From the NCBI RefSeq assembly GCF_000721935.1, contig NZ_KL585414.1, positions 182,582-188,257 on the forward strand: a stretch of 5,676 nt of DNA, in the 5' to 3' direction. The notes under the pieces were generated by a model, which saw only the letters and a program-made list of their open reading frames with translations, was not told where the DNA came from and did not search any database. This stretch comes from Streptomyces sp. NRRL WC-3549 (GTDB lineage: Bacteria; Actinomycetota; Actinomycetes; Streptomycetales; Streptomycetaceae). How positions within the stretch are numbered: position 1 is the stretch's first letter; each line of letters opens with the position of its first letter. Below, piece by piece: positions 5,171-5,676 of the stretch. Position numbers and translations under genes: made by a program.

Positions 5171-5216
5171 CTTGTACGAAGTTTGCGGGCCTCAAGCCCC
5201 GGGGCGGGCTTGTACG
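5171..5216. promoter_or_regulatory. Candidate operators in the DUF2000/AraC divergent spacer
   Basis: CTTGTACG occurs at 5171-5178 and again at 5209-5216 in the same orientation. Between them is a perfect 7-bp inverted repeat, CAAGCCC (5193-5199) and GGGCTTG (5206-5212), with a 6-base centre. Minus-strand TACAAG (5176-5171) and plus-strand TACGCT (5213-5218) are possible -10 elements facing away from each other. Direct repeats are the usual binding layout of AraC-family regulators, so this fits autoregulation and control of the DUF2000 gene. Confidence 0.4.
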
Positions 5217-5218
5217 CT
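5213..5218 (+). promoter_or_regulatory. Possible -10 element for leaderless transcription of the AraC gene
   Basis: TACGCT fits TANNNT and ends 6 nt before the ATG at 5225. Only CCGGG lies between, with no Shine-Dalgarno sequence at a useful spacing, so the message may begin at the start codon. No good -35 element is seen. Confidence 0.3.
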
Positions 5219-5224
5219 TCCGGG

Positions 5225-5676
5225 ATGACCGCACGTCCACAGGTGAGAGCGTGGCGTCCGCGGGTGGAGGGGATCGACGAGGTCTTCCACGCCCGCTTCG
5301 CCGACCACGCCTACCCCATGCACACGCACGATTCCTGGACGCTGCTCCTCGTCGACGAGGGCATGGTCCGCTACGACCTGGACCGCCATGAACACGGTGC
5401 GCCACGTTCCGTGGTGACACTCCTGCCGCCGCACGTCCCGCACAACGGTGACGCGGTCACGCCCGACGGTTTCCGCAAGCGCGTCCTGTACCTGAACACC
5501 ACGCAGATCGACGTGGACCTCGTCGGGCGCGCGGTCGACCGCCCGGTTCTGCACGATCCGCAGCTGCGGCACCGGGTGCACCGGCTCCATCTGACACTCG
5601 CGCGCCCCGGTGACGAGCTGGAGGCGGAGAGCCGACTCGCGCTCGTCCGTGACCGGCTCGCCGCCCACCTGCTCGA
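5225..5676 (+). CDS. AraC family transcriptional regulator (N-terminal part, truncated by window)
   Basis: The frame is open from the ATG at 5225 to the right edge, giving 150 residues. The N-terminal part fits the cupin-type AraC-binding domain. FADHAYPMHTHDSWTLLLVD (25-44) has the H-x-H-(D/E) motif at His33-Thr-His35-Asp36 and is followed by a Gly turn (EGMVRYDLD). RSVVTLLPPHVPHNG (61-75) is the usual LLPP...PH strand pair of this domain. Residues 105-150 are charged helices that would link to the C-terminal double helix-turn-helix, which lies beyond the window. Such proteins sense a small molecule and bind DNA; the ligand is unknown. The divergent position beside the DUF2000 gene, with repeats in the shared spacer, suggests that it regulates that gene and itself. 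The call rests on the sensor domain only, so another cupin-type regulator is possible but less likely. Confidence 0.87.
   Translation, partial: MTARPQVRAWRPRVEGIDEVFHARFADHAYPMHTHDSWTLLLVDEGMVRYDLDRHEHGAPRSVVTLLPPHVPHNGDAVTPDGFRKRVLYLNTTQIDVDLVGRAVDRPVLHDPQLRHRVHRLHLTLARPGDELEAESRLALVRDRLAAHLL

Noticed and set aside
4680..5420. Minus-strand open frame (246 codons) overlapping the DUF2000 and AraC genes
   Set aside because: It lies out of frame with DUF2000 and antisense to the AraC gene, with an Arg/Gly/Pro-rich translation and no domain.
1..5676. Mobile element, CRISPR array, tRNA/rRNA, prophage or biosynthetic cluster
   Set aside because: No transposase or integrase, no regular spaced repeats, no tRNA cloverleaf and no assembly-line or phage genes were seen. 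The gene order looks like ordinary chromosomal singletons.

Overview
The window reads as chromosomal DNA of a high-GC actinomycete, almost certainly Streptomyces or a close relative. The G+C content is very high, coding third positions are nearly all G or C, GTG starts are used, and several products resemble small families that I know mainly from Streptomyces (DUF5133, DUF6296, a short CX5R phosphatase). The taxonomic and family calls come from pattern recognition, not from a search.

Layout, left to right. (1) A large minus-strand gene starts at 1123 and runs off the left edge. It encodes a basic protein with repeated winged-helix-like segments and a CxxC element. (2) Diverging from it is a plus-strand GNAT acetyltransferase (1384-1884). 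This converges on a minus-strand lipoprotein with two PepSY-like repeats (2008-2751), with a 13-bp hairpin between the two stops. (3) Behind the lipoprotein lies a 20-bp perfect-stem terminator, then a minus-strand DUF5133 gene (2935-3180). A 281-bp divergent spacer separates it from a plus-strand DUF6296-like gene (3462-3713). (4) A bulged terminator with a short T run follows. A second strong hairpin then touches the Shine-Dalgarno sequence of a small protein-tyrosine-phosphatase-like gene (3838-4278). (5) A minus-strand 95-residue orphan (4295-4582) converges on the phosphatase. (6) A minus-strand DUF2000 gene (4706-5137) diverges from the 5' part of an AraC-family regulator (5225 to the right edge). 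Their 87-bp shared spacer holds an inverted repeat and two copies of CTTGTACG.

Most genes look monocistronic: strands alternate, and three good factor-independent hairpins separate units. The clearest functional pairing is the AraC regulator with the DUF2000 gene, by divergent arrangement and candidate operators. I see no mobile element, tRNA, rRNA, CRISPR array, phage genes or biosynthetic cluster. No complete new multigene system is evident. The points most worth following are the DNA-binding-like architecture of the first gene, the structured leader of the phosphatase gene, and the AraC/DUF2000 regulatory spacer.
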